From an uncultured Flavobacteriaceae bacterium (GTDB taxonomy: Bacteria; Bacteroidota; Bacteroidia; Flavobacteriales; Flavobacteriaceae): 64,000 bases of DNA. The stretch spans positions 620,001 to 684,000 of the forward strand of contig CANNAN010000001.1 of NCBI GenBank assembly GCA_947502635.1, written 5' to 3'. Below, one piece after another: positions 8,411 to 18,363 of this stretch (the stretch's first letter is position 1; each line of letters begins with the position of its first letter). The notes beneath the pieces were generated by a model. The model saw nothing but the letters and a program-made list of their open reading frames with translations. It made no database searches and was not told where the DNA came from. The translations under genes and the position numbers were made by a program.

Positions 8411-10636
8411 ATGGAAGTAAAACAATTTAACTACGGAATTTGGACTGAAAAAGTCGATGTAAGAGATTTTGTTATTAATAACATTACTCCTTATCATGGA
8501 ACATCAGAATTTTTGGTTGGCCCAAGTGCGAGAACTCAAAAATTATGGGATATATGTAAACAAGCAACTAAGGAAGAGCGACAAAATAATGGTGTTCGTT
8601 CTGTAGATACCGAAACAGTTTCGACGGTTAGTGCCTTTAATGCTGGATATATCGATAGAGATAATGAAGTCATTATAGGACTGCAAACAGACGAATTATT
8701 AAAACGAACTATGAAGCCTTTTGGAGGTTTTAAAGTGGTTCAAAAAGCATTATCAGAACATGGAGTTAAACCTAATGATGCTTTAACTGAATTATTCTCA
8801 AAATATGTTAAAACACATAATGATGGTGTTTTTGATGCCTATAATGCTGAAATTAAAAAATACCGTTCATTAGGTTTCTTAACAGGATTGCCTGATAATT
8901 ATGCGCGTGGTAGAATAATTGGAGATTATAGACGTGTGGCTTTATACGGAATTGATTTCTTAATTAAATCTAAACAAGAAGATTTAGCTAAAATTGGAGG
9001 ACCAATGAGTGATGCTGTTATTCGTTTGCGGGAGGAAGTTTCTGAGCAAATAAAAGCATTAAAAGAAATCATTGAATTAGGTACTAAATATGATTTAGAC
9101 TTAACACGCCCAGCTGAAAATGCAAAAGAAGCAGTACAGTGGACGTACATGGCTTATTTAGCTGCTGTAAAAGAACAGGATGGTGCCGCCATGTCTTTAG
9201 GTAATGTCTCTACATTTTTAGATATTTTTATTGAGAATGATTTACAAGAAGGTCTTATAACAGAAGAAGAAGCTCAAGAATATATTGATCAATTTGTTAT
9301 GAAACTCCGTATGGTGCGTCATTTAAGAATGAGTGCTTACGACGAGATTTTTGCAGGAGATCCAACATGGGTAACTGAGGCTATAGGAGGGATGTTTGAA
9401 GATGGAAGAACTAAGGTCACTAAAACCTCTTTCCGTTTTTTGAATACTTTATACAACTTAGGTCCATCACCAGAACCTAATATGACGATTCTTTGGTCTG
9501 AAGACTTACCACAAAACTTTAAAGATTATTGTGCTAAAGTATCCATAGACACATCATCCATTCAATTTGAAAATGATGCCTTAATGAGAAAAAGTAGAGG
9601 GTCTGACGATTATGGAATTGCATGTTGTGTATCGCATCAAGCATTAGGAAAATCAATCCAGTTCTTTGGTGCACGTACTAACTTAGCTAAAACATTATTA
9701 TTAGCTATTAATGGTGGACGTTGTGAAATAACAGGAACTCAAATGGTTGAAGGTATAGAACCTTGCAACTGTGAATATTTAGATTTCGACAAGGTTATGG
9801 CTAATTTTAAAATTGCTATGAAAGAAGTCGCACGTGTTTATAACGATTCTATGAACATTATTCACTACATGCATGATAAATACTATTATGAAAAAGCACA
9901 AATGGCATTAATTGATACCAATCCAAGTATTAATATTGCTTATGGTATAGCAGGTTTATCAATTGTAGCAGATTCCCTGTCAGCTATTAAATATGCTAAA
10001 GTAAAACCTATAAGAAATGAAGAAGGACTCACTGTAGATTTTAAAATAGAAGGTGAATTTCCTTGCTATGGTAATGACGATGATAGAGTAGATGTATTAG
10101 CAGCAAAGGCAGTTGCAGATTTTAATAATGAATTAAAAGAATTACCTGTATACAAAAATGCAGAATCAACCATGTCAGTATTAACCATCACATCAAATGT
10201 CGCTTATGGTAAAAAAACGGGAGCAACACCAGATGGTAGAGGAAAAGGAATTCCATTTGCACCAGGCGCTAACCCCATGCATGGTCGTGATTCTCAAGGC
10301 GCCATTGCTTCGTTAAACTCTGTAGCAAAAATTGATTATAAAGATTCTCAAGATGGTATTTCAAATACTTTTTCAATAGTACCAAAGTCTTTAGGTGCTA
10401 ATGATGAAGACAGAATTGAAAATCTGGCATCAATATTAGATGGTTATTTCTCTAGAAACGCACAGCATATTAATGTTAATGTCTTAAATAAAGAGACCTT
10501 ACTTGATGCGATGGAGCACCCAGAGGAATACCCTCAATTAACAATTCGTGTTTCTGGTTACGCCGTTAATTTTGTAAGATTAACAAAAGAACAGCAATTA
10601 GAAGTAATCACACGTTCTTTTCACGAATCCATGTAG
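8411..10636 (+). CDS. pflB: Pyruvate formate-lyase (formate C-acetyltransferase)
   Basis: Glycyl-radical enzyme that converts pyruvate and CoA to acetyl-CoA and formate under anoxia. It has 741 residues, typical of true PFL. The active-site pair Cys405-Cys406 lies in GIACCVSHQ, which separates PFL from most other glycyl-radical enzymes. The radical Gly716 is in RVSGYAVNF, 25 residues from the C-terminus. Its activase gene follows after 65 bp containing a strong hairpin, and an OFA-type transporter follows that. The promoter has a Crp/Fnr-like site at about -41. PFL is unusual in aerobic marine flavobacteria, so this suggests a facultative lifestyle. Confidence 0.97.
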   Translation: MEVKQFNYGIWTEKVDVRDFVINNITPYHGTSEFLVGPSARTQKLWDICKQATKEERQNNGVRSVDTETVSTVSAFNAGYIDRDNEVIIGLQTDELLKRTMKPFGGFKVVQKALSEHGVKPNDALTELFSKYVKTHNDGVFDAYNAEIKKYRSLGFLTGLPDNYARGRIIGDYRRVALYGIDFLIKSKQEDLAKIGGPMSDAVIRLREEVSEQIKALKEIIELGTKYDLDLTRPAENAKEAVQWTYMAYLAAVKEQDGAAMSLGNVSTFLDIFIENDLQEGLITEEEAQEYIDQFVMKLRMVRHLRMSAYDEIFAGDPTWVTEAIGGMFEDGRTKVTKTSFRFLNTLYNLGPSPEPNMTILWSEDLPQNFKDYCAKVSIDTSSIQFENDALMRKSRGSDDYGIACCVSHQALGKSIQFFGARTNLAKTLLLAINGGRCEITGTQMVEGIEPCNCEYLDFDKVMANFKIAMKEVARVYNDSMNIIHYMHDKYYYEKAQMALIDTNPSINIAYGIAGLSIVADSLSAIKYAKVKPIRNEEGLTVDFKIEGEFPCYGNDDDRVDVLAAKAVADFNNELKELPVYKNAESTMSVLTITSNVAYGKKTGATPDGRGKGIPFAPGANPMHGRDSQGAIASLNSVAKIDYKDSQDGISNTFSIVPKSLGANDEDRIENLASILDGYFSRNAQHINVNVLNKETLLDAMEHPEEYPQLTIRVSGYAVNFVRLTKEQQLEVITRSFHESM

Positions 10637-10653
10637 TTTTATTAATATTTCCA

Positions 10654-10694
10654 AGTACCTGCAAAAGAGGTCTCGTATTTCTTTTGTGGGTACT
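10654..10694 (+). other. Intercistronic hairpin between pflB and pflA
   Basis: Two 15-base arms (10654-10668 and 10680-10694) pair with 13 Watson-Crick and 2 G-U pairs around an 11-nt loop. No U-run follows, so it is more likely an mRNA-stabilising or processing hairpin than a terminator. That would suit a high PFL to activase ratio. Confidence 0.55.
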
Positions 10695-10701
10695 AAATTA
10701 A

Positions 10702-11463
10702 AAAAATGATCCTATCAAAACAGAAGCAAACATATTAAGAGTACACTCTATTGAATCTTTTGGAACACACGATGGCCCTGGAGTTCGCCTAGTTATATTT
10801 TTGCAGGGGTGTAAATTAAAGTGTCTGTATTGCCATAATCCAGATACTATCGAAACTTCTGGAGGTAAATTGTATCATATTGAAGCATTGGTAGATATGG
10901 CGCTAAATATGAAACCTTATTTTGGTAAAAAAGGTGGTGTTACGGTATCTGGAGGAGAACCTTTATTACAGTCTAAAGAATTAGTTCCTTTTTTTAAACG
11001 CTTGAAAGAGGAAGGTATTCACACCAATATTGATACTAATGGTAGAATATTAAATCATTTCACAGAAGACTTATTAGATACTTATGCAGATTTAGTCATG
11101 TTAGATATAAAACATATGACTGAAACTGGTTATGAAGCTTTAACGGGGAAGCGTAATAAAGACACTACTTTCACTTTTGCTAAACATAGAGAAGCTTCAG
11201 GAAAAAAAATGTGGTTGCGATATGTACTAATACCTGAAGTTACCAATAAACCTGAGCTTTTACATCAAATGGGGACGTATTTTAAAGATTATAAAACTAT
11301 TGAAAAGATTGAGTTGCAATCCTATCACAAACTAGGGATTCATAAGTGGGAAGCTTTAGGTTGGGATTATAAACTGAAGGATGCACGTGAGAATACAGAA
11401 GAAGAGATAGATGCAGCAGTCGAGATTTTAAAAAATTATTTTAAAGAAGTTAAAGTAAATTAA
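10702..11463 (+). CDS. pflA: Pyruvate formate-lyase activating enzyme; start codon unresolved
   Basis: Radical-SAM enzyme that installs the glycyl radical on PflB. Cluster motif GCKLKCLYCHNPD gives CxxxCxxC, and the family N-terminus VHSIESFGTHDGPGVR is read in frame from 10741. That conserved stretch begins well before the only in-frame conventional start codon (TTG 10801), which would delete it. Between the in-frame stop at 10699 and 10741 there is no ATG, GTG or TTG. An ATG at 10706 is one frame off and would read into D-P-I-K-T-E-A-N if one extra G followed it. Either a 1-nt deletion (real or assembly) or a rare start such as ATC or ATA is needed. The coordinates given are the open frame. 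It follows pflB and precedes an OFA transporter. Confidence 0.85.
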   Translation, partial: KNDPIKTEANILRVHSIESFGTHDGPGVRLVIFLQGCKLKCLYCHNPDTIETSGGKLYHIEALVDMALNMKPYFGKKGGVTVSGGEPLLQSKELVPFFKRLKEEGIHTNIDTNGRILNHFTEDLLDTYADLVMLDIKHMTETGYEALTGKRNKDTTFTFAKHREASGKKMWLRYVLIPEVTNKPELLHQMGTYFKDYKTIEKIELQSYHKLGIHKWEALGWDYKLKDARENTEEEIDAAVEILKNYFKEVKVN

Positions 11464-11501
11464 AAAGTGTTGTTGGTTATCGACACTTAAATATAGATAT
11501 T

Positions 11502-12758
11502 ATGCAAACACAAAAACTTAAAAACCGTTGGTTAATAGCAGCTTCAGCTGTTGGGATACACATTTCAATTGGATCTGTTTACGCTTATTCGGTTATGACC
11601 AATCCAGTAAAAGATATTTTTGATGTTGATGGCAGTGTTATAAAATGGGCGTTTAAAATAGCTATTTTATTATTAGGTTTATCAGCAGCATTTTTAGGGA
11701 GGTGGGTAGAGAAAGTAGGACCAAAAGTAAGCGGGACAACAGCTGGCTTATTTTACGGTATTGGTATTTTAGGTTCTGGACTCGCTGTTCAATTAGAATC
11801 ATTAACACTGTTTTATCTTTGTTATGGTGTTATTGGAGGTATCGGGTTAGGTCTTGGATATATTACGCCAGTAAGTACTTTGGTAAAATGGTTTCCAGAC
11901 AGGCGTGGTTTAGCAACAGGAATGGCTATTATGGGGTTTGGGTTTGCAGCCTTAATTTTTGGACCTGTTATGCAATCTTTGTTTGATGCCGTTGGTGTAT
12001 CAAATGCCTTTTACATTTTAGGAGTTATTTACATGATATTGATATTGTCTTCTGCAAGATATATTGAAAGACCACCTGAAGGCTATATGCCAGATGGTTT
12101 TAAACCAGGAGAAGGTAAAACTATAAAGGCAGATATGGCAAATATTGATGCGAATGCTTCGTTAAAGACTTCGCGTTTTTATTACATCTGGATAATGATG
12201 TTTATTAATATTGCTTGTGGTATTGCTATTATATCTGCAGCAAGTCCTATGATGCAGGAGAAATTAAATTATACCCCAATGGAAGCTGCAGCTATAGTCG
12301 GACTAATTGGTGTCTTTAATGGTTTGGGGAGAATCATGTGGTCAACACTATCGGATTATTTAGGACGCGCAAACACGTATATTATCTTCTTCGCATTTCA
12401 AATTTTGGCTTTCTTTTTCTTACCAAAAATTTCAATGGAACTTACTTTTTTAGTTGTTTTATTTACGGTTATTACCATGTATGGAGGTGGTTTTGCTACA
12501 TTACCAGCATTCTTGGGAGATTTATTTGGAACCAAACAGTTAGGAGCTATTCATGGGATGGTACTAGCAGCATGGGGTTTAGCTGGTGTTGTAGGACCTA
12601 CAATTTACGATGTTGTTAAAAATGCTACAGGCTCGTTAGATGCAACTTTGGAGGTTTTTGCTGGCCTATTTGTTATCGCATTAATAGTGTCGTTATTAAT
12701 GAAACGGACCGTAAATCAAGCTTATAAAAAAATAAATAAGAAACTAAATTTTGCTTAA
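11502..12758 (+). CDS. MFS transporter of the oxalate:formate antiporter (OFA) family
   Basis: Twelve-helix inner-membrane carrier of 418 residues. The N-terminus NRWLIAASAVGIHISIGSVYAYSV is typical of OFA proteins, and the DRRGLATGMAIMGFG loop is the usual major-facilitator feature between helices. It starts 38 bp after pflA, so an operon pflB-pflA-transporter is likely and formate (or another monocarboxylate) is a reasonable substrate. No FocA-type channel is present in the window, so this may be the formate exporter. The substrate is inferred from context only. A terminator follows at 12791. Confidence 0.85.
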   Translation: MQTQKLKNRWLIAASAVGIHISIGSVYAYSVMTNPVKDIFDVDGSVIKWAFKIAILLLGLSAAFLGRWVEKVGPKVSGTTAGLFYGIGILGSGLAVQLESLTLFYLCYGVIGGIGLGLGYITPVSTLVKWFPDRRGLATGMAIMGFGFAALIFGPVMQSLFDAVGVSNAFYILGVIYMILILSSARYIERPPEGYMPDGFKPGEGKTIKADMANIDANASLKTSRFYYIWIMMFINIACGIAIISAASPMMQEKLNYTPMEAAAIVGLIGVFNGLGRIMWSTLSDYLGRANTYIIFFAFQILAFFFLPKISMELTFLVVLFTVITMYGGGFATLPAFLGDLFGTKQLGAIHGMVLAAWGLAGVVGPTIYDVVKNATGSLDATLEVFAGLFVIALIVSLLMKRTVNQAYKKINKKLNFA

Positions 12759-12790
12759 TCTGCATTATTTCTTTGTTTTAGTCAAGAAAA

Positions 12791-12823
12791 GCCTTCTCAA
12801 ATTAATTGGGAGGGCTTTTTTTT
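12791..12823 (+). terminator. Terminator of the pfl operon
   Basis: GCCTTCTC pairs with GGGAGGGC (two G-U pairs) around a 9-nt loop, followed by a run of eight T. Confidence 0.8.
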
Positions 12824-12847
12824 ATTTATAATTTGAACGAGAATACT

Positions 12848-14017
12848 CTATTTATTGGCGTATTCAAATTGTTTTTCTAATGAAACACCGTAGTTAGACT
12901 CTAATTCTTTTTTTATTTTCTTAAAATATTTTGTGTCGGGAGGAGCTACAAAATTTTTCCAAAAATGACTATTATAGGCAATTTTTAATTCAGCCATATC
13001 AGTTTTTAAAGCTTCTTCTTGGTGATTAACTTTTATTTTTTTCTTGTTGGTCTCAACGTTTAAAACGAATACTTCATGCTTATAGGTCGCCTGTATTTTG
13101 TTTGTATCCTTTTTTAGTTGCTTTTGTAAGGCAAAAGGAATGGTTTCTTTAGATGTCCATTGCCTACTATGGTAGCTTAAATGTAATTTACCTTTATGGT
13201 CTTTTTTGTAAACGTATAACGAATTATTCGCTCTATTCTCAATTCTGTAAATACTATAAGTGTCAACCCCTATAAATAATTTAAAAGATGATTGTCCTTT
13301 AGGACTGCCCTCAATAATAACAACATCTTCATCTCCATAGGACGAATCTCCAACCTTTTTCCATACGATTCTTTTTATAGGCATATGTTGTCTAACAGGA
13401 TTTCTTATGGTCATTGGGATAACAGAATGTCGATGTTCCCGTTTTTTAAAAAAACGATAATCGGCCGATTCTCTCGCATGCAATACTTCTATAGATTCAA
13501 TTTCTATGGCTATAGGACCTCTATCTCTAATTTTCATATAGTGCTCAACAAAAAAGCGTGCTTTCTTTTCTTCACTAGATGCTCTTCTATATAATAATGT
13601 TAATTGGTGGGAAGAACTTATGGTATTGTCTTTAAGTTTTTTGATTGCATTTTTTACGTATTCTGAGGGACTAAGAAGTTTTACTTCCGAGAGTTCTATA
13701 ATATTCTCTTTTAAGATTATTGTTTTGTCTTCTTGATCTATGAAGTCTTGGATTTTGAACTTTAGAGGTTCATAACCCATGGAGTTAACAATTAAAGAGT
13801 CATTTACTTCATGGTTTTCAATTAATAAAGAAAATAAACCATCTTCATTACTTACTGTGCCTTTTGGTCTCTTTGTAAAACTTATAGCAGCATAGGGTAC
13901 TGTAACGTTTTTTTTATCTTTTACAATACCTTCTAATTTAACTTTAGATTGTTGAGAATTAGAAAGATAGAAGCAGGTTAAGAATAGGATTAAAACAAAT
14001 TTTTGAGCTTGGTTCAT
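12848..14017 (-). CDS. Carboxypeptidase-regulatory-like domain protein, exported
   Basis: Exported protein of about 389 residues. The start at ATG 14017 (MNQAQKF) is preferred over ATG 14038 because it gives a clean signal peptide (FVLILFLTCFYLSNS). Residues about 25-105 form a CarboxypepD_reg-like beta-sandwich: LEGIVKDKK, VPYAAISF, GTVSNEDGLFSL, DSLIVNSMGYE. The same domain stands at the N-terminus of SusC/TonB receptors and of DUF5686-type proteins. The remaining 280 residues have no motif I recognise, and no TonB barrel follows. The function is unknown; a periplasmic or outer-membrane-associated role is likely. It converges on the pfl operon. Confidence 0.8.
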   Translation of the reverse strand: MNQAQKFVLILFLTCFYLSNSQQSKVKLEGIVKDKKNVTVPYAAISFTKRPKGTVSNEDGLFSLLIENHEVNDSLIVNSMGYEPLKFKIQDFIDQEDKTIILKENIIELSEVKLLSPSEYVKNAIKKLKDNTISSSHQLTLLYRRASSEEKKARFFVEHYMKIRDRGPIAIEIESIEVLHARESADYRFFKKREHRHSVIPMTIRNPVRQHMPIKRIVWKKVGDSSYGDEDVVIIEGSPKGQSSFKLFIGVDTYSIYRIENRANNSLYVYKKDHKGKLHLSYHSRQWTSKETIPFALQKQLKKDTNKIQATYKHEVFVLNVETNKKKIKVNHQEEALKTDMAELKIAYNSHFWKNFVAPPDTKYFKKIKKELESNYGVSLEKQFEYANK

Positions 14018-14038
14018 TTTGAAAGAATTTGATCCCAT

Positions 14039-14487
14039 AATGACTTAAAGTTTTGGTGAAAACGTAATATATTATTTATTTGATTAAATAAAAAAAATAT
14101 AAACTTTCGGAAACGATTTCACATTAAATATAATTTATTTATTGTTCAAATGTGGTCTTTTGTTAGTATTTGTGAGTAAAATTTGTTATAAAAAATATTT
14201 TCTAACCAAAGTCTAGTATTCACAGATATGCAAACTTAAATACATTAGATTCAGAGCTTTTTTCTATGAAATAGCAGCTTTCGGTTTTTAATAACTTTCT
14301 GCAGTTTAATATAATAAAAAGTTATATTCGTTAATAGCCAATAATTAAAAAACGCATTATTATGTCAAATAAACCCAAATCAAAAAAAGTATCAATGGTA
14401 ATATCCATCGATACTTTTTTTGATTAATATTAAATTTCGCAAAGGATTTCTAAAAAATCAAGCTCACAATAATTATCAAGTCGCTTT
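14039..14487. other. Intergenic region upstream of the carboxypeptidase-domain gene and downstream of purL
   Basis: 449 bp, AT-rich. The only clear element is the long hairpin at 14379-14424. A 21-codon frame from 14362 lies inside that hairpin and is not considered a gene. Confidence 0.6.
14379..14424 (-). terminator. Bidirectional terminator after purL
   Basis: Two 20-base arms with one mismatch and a 6-nt loop (14399-14404). A-rich and T-rich flanks allow termination on either strand; purL ends 64 bp away on the minus strand. Confidence 0.8.
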
Positions 14488-17400
14488 TTACAAAGATTTT
14501 TTCTCTATCCATTTTCTAGCATTCACAAAGGCTTCTAGCCAAGGAGATACTTCATCTTGCCTACCACCAGGATAGTTTGCCCAATTCCATTGAAATGTAG
14601 AACGTTCTATATGCGGCATGGTCACTAAATGTCTTCCAGTTTTATCAGACATCATAGCGGTGTTGAAATTTGAACCATTTGGATTATGCGGATAGCCTTC
14701 ATAGCCATATTTTGCAACAATATGGTATCGGTCTTCAGTGTATGGTAAATCAAACTTTCCTTCACCATGAGAAATCCAAACCCCTAGTGTCGTTCCTGCT
14801 AATGTGGATAACATCACAGAATCATTTTCTTGAATTTTTACAGAAGTAAATGAACTTTCATGTTTGTGAGAATTATTATGGCGCATTTTTCCATGAATGT
14901 CATGTTCTGGGTTTATAAGGTCTAATTCCATCCAAAGTTGACAACCATTACAAATACCAACAGATAAAGTGTCTTCTCTGGCAAAGAAATCTTTAATGAT
15001 TTTATTAGCCTTTTCGTTGTATTTAATGGCACCTGCCCAACCCTTGGCAGATCCCAATACATCGGAGTTACTAAAACCACCAACTGCACCTAAAAACTGA
15101 ATATCTTCAAGAGTTTCACGACCAGAAATTAAATCGGTCATATGCACATCTTTTACATCAAAACCAGCTAAATACATAGCATTTGCCATTTCGCGCTCCG
15201 AATTACTCCCTTTTTCACGAAGGATAGCCGCTTTTGGTCTATTGCTGCTTAGTTCTGGTAATTTTCCAGTAAATTGTTTTGGAAAAGTATATTGAAGTGG
15301 TTGATTCTTATAATTGTTAAATCTATCTTTAGCTAAATTATTTGCTGTTTGTTTTTGATCTAGTAAGAACGACGTTTTGTACCAAACATCACGTAGTCTA
15401 GAAACAGTCATTGTAAATACTTCGGCATTATTAATAATACTTAATGTATCGCTCTCTGTAACTTTTCCGATGTTATGAAATTCAATATTAGCATCATTTA
15501 AAACAGATTCAATCGATTTGTCTTTAGCTTGAATAACAATGCCCGAATTTTCAGAAAATAATAATTTGAATGAATCTTTTTCATTTAACTGAGATACATC
15601 TAATTCAGCTCCAAGATTGATATCAGCAAAACATAATTCTAAAAGTGTTGTAATCAATCCACCAGAAGCGACATCGTGTCCAGCAATAATTTTCTCGTTT
15701 CTTATTAAATTTTGAATGGTATTGAATACGTTTTTAACGTAAGTAGCGTCTTTTACAAGAGGTGTTTCATTACCTATTTTATTAACTATTTGTGCAAAGG
15801 AACTTCCTCCTAATTTAAAATCATCCTGAGAGATATTGATATAATAAATATCACCACCGTTTTTCTTGAAAACAGGTTCTACTACCTTGGAAATATCGTT
15901 ACAATTTGCTCCTGCGGAAATAATAACAGTTCCTGGAGAAATAACGTCTTCGTTAGGATATTTTTGTTTCATTGATAAAGAATCTTTTCCCGTAGGCACA
16001 TTGATTCCTAAATCAATAGAAAACTCTGAAATCGCTTTAACTGCTTCATACAAACGCGCATCTTCGCCTTCATTTTTACAAGGCCACATCCAATTTGCTG
16101 ATAATGAAACTGATTGTAAGCCATCTTTTAAAGGTGCCCAAATGATATTGGTAAGAGCTTCAGTAATAGAATTTCTACTTCCGGCAACTGGATTAATCAA
16201 TCCAGAAATAGGAGCGTGTCCAATGGAGGTTGCAATACCTTCTTTTCCTTTATAATCTAATGCCATGACTCCAACATTATTTAAAGGCAATTGTAATGGC
16301 CCTGCACATTGTTGTTTAGCCACTTTTCCACCAACACAGCGATCTACTTTATTTGTTAACCAGTCTTTACAAGCGACGGCTTCTAATTGTAATACTTGGT
16401 CTAAGTAATCGTAAAAATTATCAGTATTGTAGGTTATATCATTATATGCTCTGTTAATTGTTTTATCGGTCATGATTGTTTTAGGCGAACTCCCAAACAT
16501 ATCTTCCATGGCTAAATCCATTGGTTTATTCCCTTTGGTTTTAGATTGAAATGTAAATCGGTCATCTCCAGTAACATCTCCAACGGTATACATTGGCGAG
16601 CGTTCACGATCTGCAATTTTATGAAGTGTATCTAAATGTTGTTCTCCAATAACCAATCCCATGCGTTCCTGAGATTCATTACCAATAATTTCTTTATCGG
16701 AAAGTGTAGGATCTCCAACTGGTAGCGCATCTAAATCTATTTTTCCGCCCGTATCTTCAACAAGTTCAGATAAGCAGTTTAAATGCCCGCCAGCACCATG
16801 ATCATGAATAGAAACAATAAAGTTTTCATCACTCTCTACCATGCCTCGAACAGCATTTGCAGCACGTTTTTGCATTTCTGGATTAGAACGTTGTACGGCA
16901 TTTAATTCAATACCAGAAGCAAATTCTCCAGTATCAGCACTAGAAACGGCAGCACCCCCCATACCAATACGGTAGTTTTCACCACCAAGAATAACTATTT
17001 TATCACCAGTTTTTGGTGTGTCTTTTAAAGCTTGATCTATTTTACCGTATCCAATACCTCCAGCTTGCATGATTACCTTATCGAAACCAACCTTACGAGC
17101 ATCTTCTTCGTGTTCGAAAGTTAGTACAGAGCCACAAATAAGCGGTTGTCCAAATTTGTTACCAAAGTCTGAAGCTCCGTTAGATGCTTTAATCAAAATA
17201 TCCATTGGTGTTTGGTATAACCAATCGCGTGCTTCAACAGCTTGTTCCCAAGGTCTGTTTGCTTCTAAACGCGAATACGAGGTCATATAAACCGCAGTTC
17301 CAGCCAAAGGAAGCGATCCTTTACCACCTGCAAGTCTATCTCTAATTTCTCCACCAGCACCCGTTGCAGCACCATTAAAAGGCTCTACTGTAGTAGGGAA

Positions 17401-18150
17401 GTTATGTGTTTCTGCTTTAAGTGAAATTACAGATTCGAATTCTTGTGTGGTATAGTAATCTGGAACATCGGCACGTTTTGGAGCAAATTGTTCCACTTTA
17501 GGACCTTTTACAAAGGCTACATTATCTTTATAGGCAGAAACAATATCGTTAGGATTTGTTTCTGATGTTTGTCTAATCATTTTAAAAAGCGATACAGGCT
17601 TTTCTTCGCCATCAATAACAAATGTTCCATTAAATATTTTATGGCGACAGTGTTCTGAGTTTACTTGAGAAAAACCAAAAACTTCAGAGTCGGTTAATGG
17701 TCGGCCTATTTTTTTAGAAACTCCTTCTAAATATGCAACTTCTTCATCACTCAATGATAAACCTTCTTGTTGGTTGTAAGTCGCAATATCTTCAATATCA
17801 AGAATAACTTCGGGTTGAATATCTATGGTAAAAGAATGTTGATTTAATCCATTGAATTTTTCCGAAATCATAGGATCAAATGCATTGAAATCTTCAGAAA
17901 CAGCTTCGAATTCTTCAATTCTAATAATATCAGAAACCCCCATGTTTTGAGTAATTTCTACAGCATTTGTACTCCAAGGTGTTATCATGGCTGCACGCGG
18001 ACCAACAAAAAAAGCATCTAGAGATGCTTGTTCTATTTTAGGCTGGTTGCCAAATAACCACATTAATTTTGAAGTGGTTTCTGTTGATAATTCTTTTGTT
18101 GTTTGAACAGCAAATACTTTGCTGGTTACGTTTCCAAAGAAATGAATCAT
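14488..18150 (-). CDS. purL: Phosphoribosylformylglycinamidine synthase (FGAM synthetase, long form)
   Basis: Fourth step of purine biosynthesis, FGAR to FGAM with ATP and glutamine. Its 1220 residues make it the single-chain PurL, with the glutaminase fused at the C-terminus instead of separate PurQ/PurS. Synthetase landmarks are ETHNFPTTVEPFNGAATG and HDHGAGGHLNCLSE in the first half and HDVASGGLITTLLEL in the second half. The class I amidotransferase nucleophile is the Cys of GICNGCQ near residue 1075, and its His-Glu pair lies in the last 100 residues. It is monocistronic here, bounded by its own terminator and a TAAATTTG box on the minus strand at 18184-18191. Confidence 0.97.
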   Translation of the reverse strand: MIHFFGNVTSKVFAVQTTKELSTETTSKLMWLFGNQPKIEQASLDAFFVGPRAAMITPWSTNAVEITQNMGVSDIIRIEEFEAVSEDFNAFDPMISEKFNGLNQHSFTIDIQPEVILDIEDIATYNQQEGLSLSDEEVAYLEGVSKKIGRPLTDSEVFGFSQVNSEHCRHKIFNGTFVIDGEEKPVSLFKMIRQTSETNPNDIVSAYKDNVAFVKGPKVEQFAPKRADVPDYYTTQEFESVISLKAETHNFPTTVEPFNGAATGAGGEIRDRLAGGKGSLPLAGTAVYMTSYSRLEANRPWEQAVEARDWLYQTPMDILIKASNGASDFGNKFGQPLICGSVLTFEHEEDARKVGFDKVIMQAGGIGYGKIDQALKDTPKTGDKIVILGGENYRIGMGGAAVSSADTGEFASGIELNAVQRSNPEMQKRAANAVRGMVESDENFIVSIHDHGAGGHLNCLSELVEDTGGKIDLDALPVGDPTLSDKEIIGNESQERMGLVIGEQHLDTLHKIADRERSPMYTVGDVTGDDRFTFQSKTKGNKPMDLAMEDMFGSSPKTIMTDKTINRAYNDITYNTDNFYDYLDQVLQLEAVACKDWLTNKVDRCVGGKVAKQQCAGPLQLPLNNVGVMALDYKGKEGIATSIGHAPISGLINPVAGSRNSITEALTNIIWAPLKDGLQSVSLSANWMWPCKNEGEDARLYEAVKAISEFSIDLGINVPTGKDSLSMKQKYPNEDVISPGTVIISAGANCNDISKVVEPVFKKNGGDIYYINISQDDFKLGGSSFAQIVNKIGNETPLVKDATYVKNVFNTIQNLIRNEKIIAGHDVASGGLITTLLELCFADINLGAELDVSQLNEKDSFKLLFSENSGIVIQAKDKSIESVLNDANIEFHNIGKVTESDTLSIINNAEVFTMTVSRLRDVWYKTSFLLDQKQTANNLAKDRFNNYKNQPLQYTFPKQFTGKLPELSSNRPKAAILREKGSNSEREMANAMYLAGFDVKDVHMTDLISGRETLEDIQFLGAVGGFSNSDVLGSAKGWAGAIKYNEKANKIIKDFFAREDTLSVGICNGCQLWMELDLINPEHDIHGKMRHNNSHKHESSFTSVKIQENDSVMLSTLAGTTLGVWISHGEGKFDLPYTEDRYHIVAKYGYEGYPHNPNGSNFNTAMMSDKTGRHLVTMPHIERSTFQWNWANYPGGRQDEVSPWLEAFVNARKWIEKKSL

Positions 18151-18183
18151 TATGTCTTGATTTGTGTGTGTTTAAAGAAAGTG

Positions 18184-18191
18184 CAAATTTA
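18184..18191 (-). promoter_or_regulatory. Possible -7 box of purL
   Basis: Reads TAAATTTG on the minus strand, 33 bases upstream of the purL ATG. The nearest TTG-type -33 box is 23 bases further upstream, slightly longer than the usual 19-21. Confidence 0.45.
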
Positions 18192-18363
18192 CTTCTTTTT
18201 AGTCGAATTTCTTGCAAAAATATGTCGAGGAAAATTGAGAGTTATTCACGAGGTTTTGAACATAGATAAATTAAACGAAAAAAAGTATAACAAGGTTTTA
18301 ATATTTATTCCGCAATGATTTTTTATAAATTTACCTAGATTAATCAATAATTTTTTTTAGCCT

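Noticed and set aside
8210-8497. 95-codon minus-strand frame at the start of pflB
   Set aside because: It overlaps the pflB start and its promoter, and its translation (Phe/Lys/Asn/Ile-rich) looks like random AT-rich sequence.
14362-14427. 21-codon frame MSNKPKSKKVSMVISIDTF
   Set aside because: It lies on the hairpin after purL; the sequence is explained by the terminator.
15866-16255. 129-codon plus-strand frame inside purL
   Set aside because: Antisense shadow of a strongly conserved gene, no family features.
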